Program-made: the position numbers and the translations under genes
Notes under the pieces: generated by a model
The model's database searches: none
What the model was told of the DNA's origin: nothing
What the model saw: only the letters and a program-made list of their open reading frames with translations
In this document: piece by piece, positions 43,811 to 52,602 of the stretch
How positions within the stretch are numbered: the first letter of the stretch is position 1
How the letters are laid out: each line of letters begins with the position of its first letter
Assembly (NCBI GenBank): GCA_029259775.1
Contig: JAJDEN010000005.1
Location: 124,001 to 188,000 of the forward strand
Direction: 5' to 3'
DNA from: Planctomycetota bacterium
Lineage (GTDB): Bacteria > Planctomycetota > PLA2 > JAEUHO01
DNA length: 64,000 bases

Positions 43811-43878
43811 GCTCTGTCTCAGGAGCCCTACGGCTGCGCCAGACGATTCACTCGCTACGTAGCGTTCTCAGACAGAAC
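43811..43878. repeat. 68-bp MITE-like inverted repeat element
   Basis: The left end GCTCTGTCTCAG matches the reverse complement of the right end (GTTCTGTCTGAG) at 10 of 12 positions. Inside are CCCTACGGCTGCGCC and CTCGCTACGTAGCG, both also found in the element at 10044-10216. CTAG follows the right end (43879-43882) and CTCG precedes the left. That CTAG includes the TAG stop of the methyltransferase-like gene. It is a short, internally deleted relative of the 10-kb element. Confidence 0.6.
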
Positions 43879-45024
43879 CTAGGCCCGGGTGAACAGCAGG
43901 AACGTGTTGTTGTCGCGGCAGTCGGACGTGTCCGTCTCTACATCGACCGAGACGAACTCGCACAGTTCGTTGTGGTAGTAGCGCACCTCGAGATCGAGCA
44001 GCCGCCCCAGCGCGGTCAGCGTCGGCGCCTGCCAGCCGGTCCAGCCGCAGTAGGAGAAGAGGTTGCGGCGCTTCTCCTTGTCCCAAGCGATCAGATAGAA
44101 GTCCAAGGCGTTGGTCAACGGGTTCGCCGGCTTCTCTTCGACGTCGTCCAGCGCCACGCGGAATCCCGCCGCCTTCTGCTCCGGGCGCGAGAGTTCATCA
44201 ATCGACGGTTCCTCGTCGAGGAGGTACGGCTCGGACACCTCGAGAATCAGGTGGTCGCAGTGCGTCGTCCCCCACTCCAAGATCTTCATCACCTGCTTCA
44301 CGTTGAAGAAGTTGTGGCTCTGCTTGCCGATGTAGGCGACCGAGGTGCCCTTGGACGCCGCACGGACGGCCACCCACGTGTCCTCGACCAGCGCATCGCC
44401 GATGATGAACTCGCGCTTCGCCTGCGGGAGCCACGGCTTCGCGTCCACGTACGTCTTCGCCTCCCCGTCGAGATCGAACATCACGTAGTTGAAGTCCGGG
44501 TAGCGGAAATGGCCCGTGTAGCAGAACTCCGCCGTGCCCGCGAGCGGCTCGACGACGGTCGTCACGTCGCCAAGGAAGTCCGTGTTGATGAAGTCCTCGA
44601 CGCTGTACTCCCAGGTCCCGAGGACGGAGGAGTACACCAGATAGGGATCGAGGCTGTCGATGCCGCCTCCGTCGAGGTAGGGCGTGACGTAGTCGTAGTT
44701 CTCGACGAACGGGGAGTCGTAGCACTTCATCCACTGGTCTTCCGCGAAGTCGTGGAAGCCGTTGCGCGAGATGGAGCGCCAGTACTCGAGCCGCCGGGTC
44801 TTTCCTGAGATATGCACCTCGTTCGCCCGGAACCCGCGCAGGACGCAGGCGTGCATCCGTAGAACCAGCTTCTCGCGGTCGGGCCGCTCCAGCTTGGAGA
44901 GGTCGGCCTTGCCCGTCAGATCGATCCAATCGGGCTTGGGAGCGCCTTCCTCGGTCTCCGCGAGGATGGTCTCGAGCTTCTTCCACGAGTTCGCCGAGCG
45001 CGTCGTCTCCTCGGGGTCCTCCAT
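43879..45024 (-). CDS. Putative SAM-dependent methyltransferase
   Basis: 381 residues. VVEPLAGTAEF (157-167) resembles SAM-binding motif I, VMFDLDGEAKTY (181-192) motif II, and REFIIGDALVEDTWVAV motif III with an acidic residue. The N-terminal 150 residues are helical and unlike common methyltransferases; the C-terminal LFSYCGWTGWQAPTLTALGRLLDL is also unfamiliar. The substrate is unknown. It is divergent from the enoyl-reductase-like gene at 45124 and borders the ketosynthase cluster, so it may tailor its product. GGAGGA lies 9 bases before the ATG. The stop codon is inside the CTAG flank of a repeat element. Confidence 0.5.
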   Translation of the reverse strand: MEDPEETTRSANSWKKLETILAETEEGAPKPDWIDLTGKADLSKLERPDREKLVLRMHACVLRGFRANEVHISGKTRRLEYWRSISRNGFHDFAEDQWMKCYDSPFVENYDYVTPYLDGGGIDSLDPYLVYSSVLGTWEYSVEDFINTDFLGDVTTVVEPLAGTAEFCYTGHFRYPDFNYVMFDLDGEAKTYVDAKPWLPQAKREFIIGDALVEDTWVAVRAASKGTSVAYIGKQSHNFFNVKQVMKILEWGTTHCDHLILEVSEPYLLDEEPSIDELSRPEQKAAGFRVALDDVEEKPANPLTNALDFYLIAWDKEKRRNLFSYCGWTGWQAPTLTALGRLLDLEVRYYHNELCEFVSVDVETDTSDCRDNNTFLLFTRA

Positions 45025-45109
45025 CGGCGTGCTTCCTCCTGACCGTGCGTCAACCGGGGGATGGTACGGAACCCACGGACGACGACTCCGAGGATTCCCC
45101 GGAGGTGGG

Positions 45110-45123
45110 TATCCTCACGCCTC
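45110..45123 (+). promoter_or_regulatory. SDR gene -10 box
   Basis: TATCCT (45110-45115), 8 bases, then ATG at 45124. No ribosome-binding site in between. Confidence 0.4.
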
Positions 45124-45915
45124 ATGAGCAACCAAAGCGCAGCGTTCGAAGGCAAGGTCGCCCTGGTCACCGGCAGCAGTCGAGGGATCGGCCGCGCGAT
45201 CGCCCTGCGTCTGGCCAGCGCCGGCGCCGACGTGGTGATCCATGGGCGCAGCACCGAGGGGCCCTCCGGCGCGGCCGCGCAGGAGACGTGCGAAGCCGTG
45301 CGCGCCCTGGGCCGCCGAGCGGAGGCCTTCGCGGCTGACATCGGGCGCAAGGACGAGGTCGCGGCGCTCCTGCAGCGTGTGGGCGAGGCCTTTGGCCGGC
45401 TGGACGTACTCGTGCTCAACGCCGCGCGCGCCCCCTTCAAGGAGACCACACGCCTCCTCGAGCGCGACCTGCGCCAGCTCGTCGAGGTCAACCTCTTCGG
45501 GCACGTGTTCTGTGTGCAGAAGGCGCTGCCCCTGCTGGAGCAGGACGGTGGGCACATCGTGTTCATTTCGAGCCTGGGCTCGCGCTACATGAATCCGCAG
45601 TACCCGCTCGGCCCGATGAAGGCCGCGATGGAGGCCATGGTGCGGCAGTGGGCCGAGGAACTCGGTTCGCGCGGCATCCACGCCAACGCCGTCTGCGCGG
45701 GGCTGGTCAAGACCGACTCGTACAAGACCCTGCGGCGCCTGTGGCCCGAGCTGGCCGCCCTGCCGGAGTCCGCCTACGTCACCCCGGAGGAAGTCGCCGA
45801 CGTGGTGGCCTTCCTCGCCAGCCCGGACGCCCGTGCCGTGGCCGGTCAGACCCTGATCGTCGACAACGGATTGAGCAATCGCGTCATGCGGCCGCCGGCG
45901 CCCCCGGAGGCGTAG
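45124..45915 (+). CDS. SDR oxidoreductase, FabL-like enoyl-ACP reductase
   Basis: 263 residues. Rossmann motif VTGSSRGIGRAIALRLA, NAARAPFK, and the active-site segment HIVFISSLGSRYMNPQYPLGPMKAAMEAMVRQWAEEL. The SSLGS...Y...K arrangement with extended Tyr-Lys spacing is like B. subtilis FabL rather than FabG (Y-x3-K). The C-terminus VTPEEVADVVAFLASPDARAVAGQTLIVDNG is typical. It would reduce the enoyl double bond in a fatty-acid-like cycle, NAD(P)H dependent. It precedes the halogenase-family gene, which is convergent, and belongs by context to the biosynthetic cluster. A different SDR substrate cannot be excluded. Confidence 0.75.
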   Translation: MSNQSAAFEGKVALVTGSSRGIGRAIALRLASAGADVVIHGRSTEGPSGAAAQETCEAVRALGRRAEAFAADIGRKDEVAALLQRVGEAFGRLDVLVLNAARAPFKETTRLLERDLRQLVEVNLFGHVFCVQKALPLLEQDGGHIVFISSLGSRYMNPQYPLGPMKAAMEAMVRQWAEELGSRGIHANAVCAGLVKTDSYKTLRRLWPELAALPESAYVTPEEVADVVAFLASPDARAVAGQTLIVDNGLSNRVMRPPAPPEA

Positions 45916-45929
45916 CTGCTTCCTGGGCC

Positions 45930-47087
45930 CTAGACCTGCGCCATGCGGTTGCGGATGGCGCGCGCGATGGCCGGGAAGCTGCGGGTAACGCGCTGCGCCT
46001 CGGCCGGGCCGCCGCCGAACACGTCGCCGGCGAGCAGCGAGATGATCGCCTGGCGGTACCGCTCGGGCTGGAAGGCACGGGGCGCCAGCACGATGTCGAG
46101 GAAGCTGCCGTCGTAGTAGGCGAGCACGACGTTCTCGAAGACGTCGGCCGCCGCGCGCATCTCCGCCTCGTAGGTCTCCAGCGTGCCGCCGAGGTAGTGG
46201 CCCACCATGCGATCCGCGCTCTCGATTCCCAGGAACACGCCGGAGGAGAAGACCGGGTCCAAGAAGAGGGCCGCGTCGCCGGCCAGCATCCAGCCGTCCC
46301 CATGGAACCGATCCGCGTAGGCGGTGAAGTCCTGGACGCCGTAGGCCTGGCCAACCGGCTCCGCGCCCATGAGCCTGGCGGCCGCGTTCGGCGTCCGCGC
46401 GACGGCACCCTCCCAGCGGTCCCCCTGGATATCGCACGTCGGGGTCGTCACGACCCCCACCGACGTCTGGCCATCTGCGAACGGGATGAACCAGAACCAC
46501 CCGCCGTCGAACGCGCAGACGACGATGTCGCCCCGCTCCGCGGGAGCCAGGACCTGGATGCCGCGGTAGTAGCGCACGATCGCCGCGTTGCGCAGGACGT
46601 CGTGGCGGCGACGCGTTCCCATGTGCCGCGCGAGGAACTGCTCACGGCCCGCCGCGTCGACGATCACTTCGGCTTCGATGTCGCCGACGTTCGTCTTGAG
46701 CAAGCCAGGCAGCTCGACACCCGTGGCGCGCGCCACCAGCCAGCGCACCCCCGCCTTCCGTGCCGTGGCGCGGAAGCGCCCGTCGAGGTCGTCCCGCTTC
46801 ACCTGGTGGGCGCTCGGCCACTTCGGGTTCACGGCCTCCCGGAAGTCGATCCGCTCCGCCTCGTCGCCTCGGCTGAAGACGGCGCCACGCTTGACGAGGA
46901 AGCCCTCCATCTCAATGCCGAGCTTCTCGAGCACCCGATTGCCGGCCGGGAGGAGCGACTCCCCGACGACCATCCGGGGCTCCGGGTCCTGTTCGACCAG
47001 GAGCACGTCCTTGCCCGCGCGGGCCAGCAGCGTGGCGGCCGTGCAGCCCGTGGGGCCGCCTCCTAGAACGACGATGTCGGCCCGCAC
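45930..47087 (-). CDS. Flavin-dependent halogenase-family oxidoreductase
   Basis: 385 residues. FAD-binding GGGPTGCTAATLLARAGKDVLLVEQD, GESLLPAGNRVLEKLG, a Lys in VKRGAVF, the WFWFIP segment (197-202) that matches the WxWxIP motif of FADH2-dependent halogenases, and GDAALFLDPVFSSGVFLGIESA. This family includes tryptophan and alkyl halogenases and also related hydroxylase/reductase enzymes, so chlorination is possible but not proven. The start is GTG 47087 with GGAGA 5 bases upstream; longer frames look non-coding. It is divergent from the acyl carrier protein gene across a region with a strong inverted repeat. Confidence 0.78.
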   Translation of the reverse strand: MRADIVVLGGGPTGCTAATLLARAGKDVLLVEQDPEPRMVVGESLLPAGNRVLEKLGIEMEGFLVKRGAVFSRGDEAERIDFREAVNPKWPSAHQVKRDDLDGRFRATARKAGVRWLVARATGVELPGLLKTNVGDIEAEVIVDAAGREQFLARHMGTRRRHDVLRNAAIVRYYRGIQVLAPAERGDIVVCAFDGGWFWFIPFADGQTSVGVVTTPTCDIQGDRWEGAVARTPNAAARLMGAEPVGQAYGVQDFTAYADRFHGDGWMLAGDAALFLDPVFSSGVFLGIESADRMVGHYLGGTLETYEAEMRAAADVFENVVLAYYDGSFLDIVLAPRAFQPERYRQAIISLLAGDVFGGGPAEAQRVTRSFPAIARAIRNRMAQV

Positions 47088-47173
47088 CCGCTCTCCAGGA
47101 TCCCGTTTCCAGCTCGCTTCGCCAGGTTGGCTCAATCTACGCCAGCCCCGGCCCATCCCGTACTTTCAGGCCG

Positions 47174-47202
47174 AAAAACGGGCCCCAGCACCCGCCGTTT
47201 TT
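47174..47202. promoter_or_regulatory. Inverted repeat in the divergent cluster promoter region
   Basis: AAAAACGG (47174-47181) and CCGTTTTT (47195-47202) form a perfect 8-base dyad with a 13-base loop. It could be an operator shared by the halogenase-family gene and the carrier protein operon, or a bidirectional terminator. Such A and T runs are rare in this GC-rich window. Confidence 0.5.
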
Positions 47203-47237
47203 GCCCTGGAGCCGTGAGGCGGGTAAACCGATCGGCT

Positions 47238-47807
47238 ATGGCAAATCCCCTCATCAGCAATGACCGTGTCGCCCAGGAAGTCCGCGAGGCTCTCGCAACG
47301 ACGCTCCGCCAGGATGCGGCCGGCATCGACATGAACACATCGATCGTGAATGGCCTCAGCGCCACCTCGATCGACTTCCTCGACATCAACTTCCGGCTCG
47401 AGAACGTGTTCGGCATCCAGCTCGCCACGCAGCTCCTGCTCGACCACGTCGAAGAGGACCTCGGCGAGGGCAAGGCCATCGACCGAGACGGCAAGGTCAC
47501 GGCTCCGGCGGCCGAGATGCTCAAGATGTATCTCGGTGACGTCCCGGGCATCGAAGCCGGCATGTTCGCCGACGAGGTAGCGACCGTCGTTACCCCGCAA
47601 GTCGTTGCCGACGGCGTCGTCCGTGTGCTCGACACGTTGCCCGACGCGTGCACCCTCTGCCAGGCGACCGAGTGGAAGAGCGACGACGGCGCGAAGGTTG
47701 CGTGCGGCAGCTGCGGCAAGGATGCCGAGTATCCGAATGGCGACGACCTGACCAAGGCCTGGATCGCCGACGTCCAGCGAGAGCAGCAGCTCTTCGGCGA
47801 TGCCTGA
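47238..47807 (+). CDS. Acyl carrier protein fused to a zinc ribbon
   Basis: 189 residues, more than twice a normal ACP. Residues about 5-85 are an ACP: VNGLSATSIDFLDINFRLENVFGIQL has the phosphopantetheine Ser at 44 (TSI in place of DSL). Residues 86-130 form a helical linker. The end carries CTLC (138-141) and CGSC (156-159), a CxxC-x14-CxxC zinc ribbon. An ACP with a C-terminal ribbon is unusual and could dock partner enzymes. It heads the biosynthetic operon; its stop overlaps the first ketosynthase start. No strong ribosome-binding site precedes the ATG. Confidence 0.82.
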   Translation: MANPLISNDRVAQEVREALATTLRQDAAGIDMNTSIVNGLSATSIDFLDINFRLENVFGIQLATQLLLDHVEEDLGEGKAIDRDGKVTAPAAEMLKMYLGDVPGIEAGMFADEVATVVTPQVVADGVVRVLDTLPDACTLCQATEWKSDDGAKVACGSCGKDAEYPNGDDLTKAWIADVQREQQLFGDA

Positions 47808-49110
47808 ACGTATTCCGGGTGCAGAGGGCGCGGGTGCTGCGGCGACCCGCGTGGTCGTGACCGGCATGGGCATGGTCACCTCGCTCGGCCCGGATCTCGC
47901 CACGACCTTCGACGCCATGCAGGCCGGTCGCTCCGGCGTGCGCACGCTCCAGCGCTTCGACGCGACGGGTCTACCGTGCGACATCGGCGCGGAGATCGAC
48001 GTCGACACGCTCATCGCGCCGCACCCTCTCGACGAAGAAGGCGGGAGCGAGCTGCGCCTCCTGCGCCACGCCGCGGCCCAGGCCCTCGCGACAGCTCCGC
48101 TCGACGGGTTTGCCGATCGCACGCGCATCGCCGTGGCCATCGGTGGACACGGCAGCACCCCCACCGTGCCGGAGATCGTCACGACCGTCCGCCACAGCGA
48201 CGAGAATCGCGCCGTGGACGCGGCCGGGCTTGCGGCCGATCCCGAGTTCCGCCCTGCGTCGTTCATCGATCGCTCGCCCGACACGGCGCCGACCCTGTTC
48301 GCGCATCTCCTCGACGCGCGGGGTCCCGTCATCCCGGTGGTCTCGGCATGCGCGGCCGGCACCCAGGCCATCGGCGAAGGCCTGCGGCTCCTGCGCGAGG
48401 GCCGCGCCGACGTCGTCGTCGCCGGCGGCGCGGAGCCGCTGCTCAGCTTCTCCTACTACCTGGGCTTCGCGGTCCTCGGCGCGCTCACGCGCCGCTACCC
48501 ATCACCGGAGGGCGCATCCCGCCCGTTCGATCGCCGGCGCAACGGCTTCGTCATCGGCGAAGGCGCCGGCGTGCTGATCCTGGAGCCGCTGGAGCAGGCC
48601 CGCGCCGCGGGGCGGCCGATCTTCGGCGAGATCCTGGGCTACGGCGATTCCGCCGACGGCTACCAGATCACGGCCATGCATCCGGAGGCCAACGGCGCCG
48701 TCCAAGCAATGCGCATGGCCATCGAGGACGCCGACCTCAGCCCCGACGACGTCGACTACATCAACGCCCACGGCACCTCCACCGGCATCAACGACCCGAC
48801 GGAGACCAAGGCCTGCAAGCGCGTCTTCGGCGAGCGCGCCTACCAGGTGCCGATCTCGTCCAACAAGTCGATGATCGGCCACACGATCGGCGCGGCCGGC
48901 GCGATCGAGGGCATCCTGACGCTCGAGGGCATGCGCCGCGGCGTGATGCTGCCGACGATCAACCAGGAGGCCAAGGACCGCAAGTGCGACCTGGACTACG
49001 TGCCGAACGAGGCGCGGGAGACGGCGCACAGCATCGCGCTCTCCAACTCCTTCGGCTTCGGCGGTCAGAACGCGTGCTTGTGCCTCGGATCGGCGGACCG
49101 TCTCGCCTAG
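47800..49110 (+). CDS. Beta-ketoacyl-ACP synthase, intact (KS1)
   Basis: 436 residues, FabF-like. The condensing triad is complete: Cys184 in VVSACAAGTQ, His324 in NAHGTSTG and His361 in NKSMIGHTIGAAG, with Lys356. The N-terminus VVVTGMGMVTSLG and the end ALSNSFGFGGQNACL are canonical. It elongates acyl chains on the carrier protein. The ATG lies inside the end of the carrier gene (8-base overlap). By position it likely pairs with the Cys-less ketosynthase that follows, as KS/chain-length-factor pairs do in type II polyketide and aryl polyene systems. Confidence 0.93.
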   Translation: MPERIPGAEGAGAAATRVVVTGMGMVTSLGPDLATTFDAMQAGRSGVRTLQRFDATGLPCDIGAEIDVDTLIAPHPLDEEGGSELRLLRHAAAQALATAPLDGFADRTRIAVAIGGHGSTPTVPEIVTTVRHSDENRAVDAAGLAADPEFRPASFIDRSPDTAPTLFAHLLDARGPVIPVVSACAAGTQAIGEGLRLLREGRADVVVAGGAEPLLSFSYYLGFAVLGALTRRYPSPEGASRPFDRRRNGFVIGEGAGVLILEPLEQARAAGRPIFGEILGYGDSADGYQITAMHPEANGAVQAMRMAIEDADLSPDDVDYINAHGTSTGINDPTETKACKRVFGERAYQVPISSNKSMIGHTIGAAGAIEGILTLEGMRRGVMLPTINQEAKDRKCDLDYVPNEARETAHSIALSNSFGFGGQNACLCLGSADRLA

Positions 49111-49119
49111 GCTGCGGGG
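49108..49119 (+). promoter_or_regulatory. Internal TAGGCT box before KS2
   Basis: TAGGCT (49108-49113), 6 bases, ATG at 49120. The box contains the stop codon of KS1, so it may be chance, but the spacing matches the other leaderless starts. Confidence 0.3.
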
Positions 49120-50136
49120 ATGGGCATGCGCATCGCCATCACCGCCGCCGCCGTGCGCACCGCACTGGGTGAGGACGCGAACGAGATTCGTGGGCGGCTC
49201 GACGCCGGTGAGAGTGCGCTGGGCCCGATCGTGGGCTTCGACGCGAGCGGCTTCGACGGCGCCCAGGCCGCCCAGATCTGGCGCGAGCCGGAGACGGCCG
49301 AAGACGATCCCGCGCTCCGGATCCTCGGGCCCCACGGGCGCCTGCTGGATGCGGTCACGATCGAAGCGCACGGTGCCGCCGGCCTCGAGGCGCTGCCGCG
49401 CGAGCGTGTCGGGCTGTTCGTGGCGATGGGCATGGTCGATGCACCCGTGGACGACCTCGCCACGGCCGCCCTGACGGCCCGCGACGGCGGGGACGCCATG
49501 TCGCTGCGCTCCTTCTTCGCCGGTGCCTACCGCCAGATCCACCCGCTCTGGCCGCTCTCGATGCTGAACAACGTCGCCGCGGGCCAGATCGCCATCGACC
49601 TGGACATCCGGGGCGACAACGTGGTCCTCGCCTCCGACGCCGTTGCAGGCCTCCGCGCGTTGCTCGAAGCGGCGCGCAGCATCGACGAGGGCCGCTGCGA
49701 CGCGGCACTCGCTGCGGGCGTGTCGGGGCGCGTGAGCCCCGCCGCCTTGGCGCGGCAAGCGCTCCATGGCAGCGGCCATCCGGGCGAAGGCGGGGCGACG
49801 CTCGTGTTCGAGTCCGAGACCGCGGCGCACGCGCGTGGCGCGCCCATCCTCGGCTACGTCCTCGGGGGCGCGACGACCTTCGGCGGCACGCCGGAGCGAG
49901 CCACGGCCGCAGCGAGACACGACGCCGGCCTCGAGGCGGGTGCGGAGCTGGAGCGCGCCGCCCGGGGCGCACGCTTGCTCGGCGACCTGGGGGCGGGCAC
50001 GGCAGCGTCGCGGCTCGCGCTCACCTTGGCCGGCTGGTCGCGAGGATCCGAAGGGGCCCTCCCGCGTCGCGCCCTGCTCTCTGCCACCGGAGACGACGGC
50101 GGCCACGGCGCTCTCATCGTCGAGGAGGCCGTATGA
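49120..50136 (+). CDS. Degenerate ketosynthase, chain-length-factor-like (KS2)
   Basis: 338 residues, shorter than a ketosynthase. The fold is recognisable (IAITAAAVRTALGEDANEI, RVGLFVAMGMVD, MLNNVAAGQIAIDLDIRGDNVVLASDAVAGLRALLEAARSIDEGRCDAALAAGV), but the active-site Cys position reads ASDAVAG and both active-site His motifs are missing. It is therefore inactive for condensation and resembles chain length factors or ApeC-like partners. It probably forms a heterodimer with KS1. Its stop overlaps the following dehydratase start by four bases. Confidence 0.75.
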   Translation: MGMRIAITAAAVRTALGEDANEIRGRLDAGESALGPIVGFDASGFDGAQAAQIWREPETAEDDPALRILGPHGRLLDAVTIEAHGAAGLEALPRERVGLFVAMGMVDAPVDDLATAALTARDGGDAMSLRSFFAGAYRQIHPLWPLSMLNNVAAGQIAIDLDIRGDNVVLASDAVAGLRALLEAARSIDEGRCDAALAAGVSGRVSPAALARQALHGSGHPGEGGATLVFESETAAHARGAPILGYVLGGATTFGGTPERATAAARHDAGLEAGAELERAARGARLLGDLGAGTAASRLALTLAGWSRGSEGALPRRALLSATGDDGGHGALIVEEAV

Positions 50137-50570
50137 GGTTCCTGCTCTACGACCGTGTCCTCTCGCTCGAGCCCGGCAAGCGCATTGAGGGCGTGAAGTC
50201 CATCAGCCTCACCGAGGAGTTCCTGCGCGGGCACTTCGATCGCAAGGCCTGCATGCCCGGCAGCTTGATCATCGAGTCGATGGTGCAGCTCACCGCGTGG
50301 TGCGCCATCGCCAAGCACGACTACAAGTACTCGCTCGTTCTCTCGATGCTGGACGACGTGCAGGTGCCTGCGGACTTGGGCCCCGGCCACACGCTGCACA
50401 TCACCGGCGAGGTCCTGGGCACCAACCCCAAGGGCAGCATGGCGCGCGCCTACGCCGAGGTCGACGGCGAGCGCGTCGCGTCCGTCGGCCGGGTGCTGTA
50501 CGCCCATGTCCCGGTGCCGGATCCCGAGGTCCTGCGCGAGCGCTTCCGTTACTACGGAGGCACGCCGTGA
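50133..50570 (+). CDS. FabZ-like hotdog dehydratase (DH1)
   Basis: 145 residues. [29 protein letters not shown] carries the FabA/FabZ catalytic His (34) and Glu (48), with the PG turn between. It would dehydrate beta-hydroxyacyl-ACP. It starts [11 protein letters not shown], almost the same as the second dehydratase (MRFLLVDRISD), and both have His34/Glu48, so the two are paralogues. Start and stop both overlap neighbours (ATGA and GTGA). Confidence 0.88.
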   Translation: MRFLLYDRVLSLEPGKRIEGVKSISLTEEFLRGHFDRKACMPGSLIIESMVQLTAWCAIAKHDYKYSLVLSMLDDVQVPADLGPGHTLHITGEVLGTNPKGSMARAYAEVDGERVASVGRVLYAHVPVPDPEVLRERFRYYGGTP

Positions 50571-51850
50571 CGCGCCGTGTGGTGGTAACCGGCCTCGGCC
50601 TCGTCACGCCCCTGGGCAATGACGTCCAGGCCGTGTGGGAGCGGCTGCTCGCAGGCGAGGGCGGCGTGACGCCTCCGCTGCGCCACGGCGCGGACCTGCC
50701 CCCCACCCGAGCGATTGGCGAGATCACGCCCGAGGTGATCGAGCAGCTGCGCAGCCGCTTCCCCGACCTCGACGGGGCCGAGGATCCGCGCACGCTCTTC
50801 GCCCACGCCGCCGCGCACGACGCGCTCGACATGGCCGGCCTCACGCCTGGCGAGCACGACCGCGCCGGGGTGATCCTGGGGGCCGGGCCGGGCGCCAACC
50901 GCATCGAGGATGTCGACCGGTGTCTTCGTGAGGACGGCTCGTTCGATGCCGTCGCGTTCGGACGCGGGATCGACCAGCTCCAGCCCGAGTCGCTGATCCG
51001 TCACGGCGCCGAACTGCCGGCGGCCCGCATCGCGGGAGCCTTCGGCATCGGCGGTCCGGTGCACGCCGTCACGACCGCATGCTCGGCCTCCAACCAGGCG
51101 CTCGGCATGGCCTACCGCAGCATCCGCCGCGGGGAGACGGACTGGGTGGTGTCGGGTGGTTCGGACTCGCAGGTCAACCCGCTCGGCCTCGTGTTCTTCG
51201 TGCTGCTGGGCGCGTCCGCCACCGTCGACGAGGACGATCCCGCGAGCGCGTGCAAGCCGTTCGACCGCAAGCGCAGCGGCCTGATCATGGGCGAGGGCGC
51301 CGGCATCGCCATCCTCGAGGCCGAGGAACACGCCCTGGCGCGCGGCGCGACCATCCTCGCGGAGGTCGCCGGCTACGGCGCTTCGCTCGATGCGTTCCGC
51401 ACGACCGCCCCGCCGCCCGACGGGCGCGGTGCCGCCGAGGCCATGCAGTACGCGCTCGACGACGGTGATGTGCCGGCAGGCGAGGTCGACTTCGTGAACG
51501 CCCACGGCACCGGCACGAAGCGCAACGACCCCGCCGAGATTCGCGCGATCCGCACGGTGCTTGGGCCCCAGGCCGACGAGGTGGCCGTGTCCTCGAGCAA
51601 GGGTGCCCTGGGCCACCTGCTCTCCGCCGCGGCTGGCGTGGCCTTCTGCTGCTGCGTGCAAGCGGTCCGCGAGGACGCCGTGCCCCCCACGGCCAATCTC
51701 CAGGAACCCGATCGCGCCTGCGACGTGGATCTCGTCCTCGACGCCGGACGCCGCAAGGTCGTCCGGACGGCGCTGAACAACAGCTTTGCGTTCGGCGGGC
51801 AGAACGCCTGCGTGGTCGTGCGAAAGTACGCGGCAGGAGGTGAGGCATGA
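50567..51850 (+). CDS. Beta-ketoacyl-ACP synthase, intact (KS3)
   Basis: 427 residues from a GTG overlapping the dehydratase stop. Complete triad: Cys172 in [11 protein letters not shown], His313 in [14 protein letters not shown], Lys345 and His350 in [15 protein letters not shown]. FabF-like start [15 protein letters not shown] and end [14 protein letters not shown]. It differs from KS1 around the Cys (TACSAS versus SACAAG), so the two probably accept different chain lengths or primers. Coupled to fabG by ATGA overlap. Confidence 0.93.
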   Translation: MTRRVVVTGLGLVTPLGNDVQAVWERLLAGEGGVTPPLRHGADLPPTRAIGEITPEVIEQLRSRFPDLDGAEDPRTLFAHAAAHDALDMAGLTPGEHDRAGVILGAGPGANRIEDVDRCLREDGSFDAVAFGRGIDQLQPESLIRHGAELPAARIAGAFGIGGPVHAVTTACSASNQALGMAYRSIRRGETDWVVSGGSDSQVNPLGLVFFVLLGASATVDEDDPASACKPFDRKRSGLIMGEGAGIAILEAEEHALARGATILAEVAGYGASLDAFRTTAPPPDGRGAAEAMQYALDDGDVPAGEVDFVNAHGTGTKRNDPAEIRAIRTVLGPQADEVAVSSSKGALGHLLSAAAGVAFCCCVQAVREDAVPPTANLQEPDRACDVDLVLDAGRRKVVRTALNNSFAFGGQNACVVVRKYAAGGEA

Positions 51851-52602
51851 CGGCAGCGAAGCTCGACGGCAAGATCGCCCTGGTCACGGGTGCCGCGCGC
51901 GGCATCGGCGCTGCGATCGCGAAGCGCCTCGCGTCCCAGGGCGCCACCGTCATCGTCAACTACCGTGGCTCCGAGGACGCGGCGAACGACGTCGTCGCCG
52001 AGATCGCGGCGAACGGCGGCACCGCGGAGGCCATGCAGGCGGACGTCGCCGACGCCGAGGCCACCGAGGGCCTCTTCGCAGCGATCCTCGAGAAGCACGG
52101 CGGGCTCGACCTCGTCGTCAACAACGCCGGCATCGTCAAGGACGGCCTGCTGGTCACCATGCGTGACGCCGACTGGCAGAAGGTCCTCGACGTCAACCTG
52201 GGCGGCGCGCAGCGCTGCACGCGTCTGGCCCTGCGCCACATGATGCGCGCACGCTCAGGCAGTGTCGTGAACCTGGGTTCGATCCAGGCGATCCGAGGCG
52301 GACGCGGTCAAGCCAACTACGCCGCGGCCAAGGCCGGCGTGCTCGCCCTCACCCGCGCCGCGGCGCTCGAAGTCGCCGACCGGGGCGTGCGCGTCAACGC
52401 CGTGCTGCCGGGCTTCATCGACACCGACATGACCGCCATGATCAAGCGCCGCGCGGGCGACGAAGTCCTGAGCCGCATCCCCGCAGGTCGCTTCGGAACC
52501 CCCGACGACGTAGCCGGTCTGGTGCTCTTCCTCTGCTCCGAGGACGCCGCCTACATCACGGGTCAGGCCTTCACGGTCGACGGAGGGCTCTCCGTCGCAT
52601 GA
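51847..52602 (+). CDS. fabG: 3-oxoacyl-ACP reductase FabG
   Basis: 251 residues. [29 protein letters not shown] (NADPH-binding), [14 protein letters not shown], and the Ser-Tyr-Lys site in [29 protein letters not shown] (Y-x3-K). The end [22 protein letters not shown] is characteristic. It reduces the beta-keto group after condensation. It lies inside the coupled operon, so it is probably dedicated to this pathway and not to bulk fatty acid synthesis. Confidence 0.94.
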   Translation: MTAAKLDGKIALVTGAARGIGAAIAKRLASQGATVIVNYRGSEDAANDVVAEIAANGGTAEAMQADVADAEATEGLFAAILEKHGGLDLVVNNAGIVKDGLLVTMRDADWQKVLDVNLGGAQRCTRLALRHMMRARSGSVVNLGSIQAIRGGRGQANYAAAKAGVLALTRAAALEVADRGVRVNAVLPGFIDTDMTAMIKRRAGDEVLSRIPAGRFGTPDDVAGLVLFLCSEDAAYITGQAFTVDGGLSVA

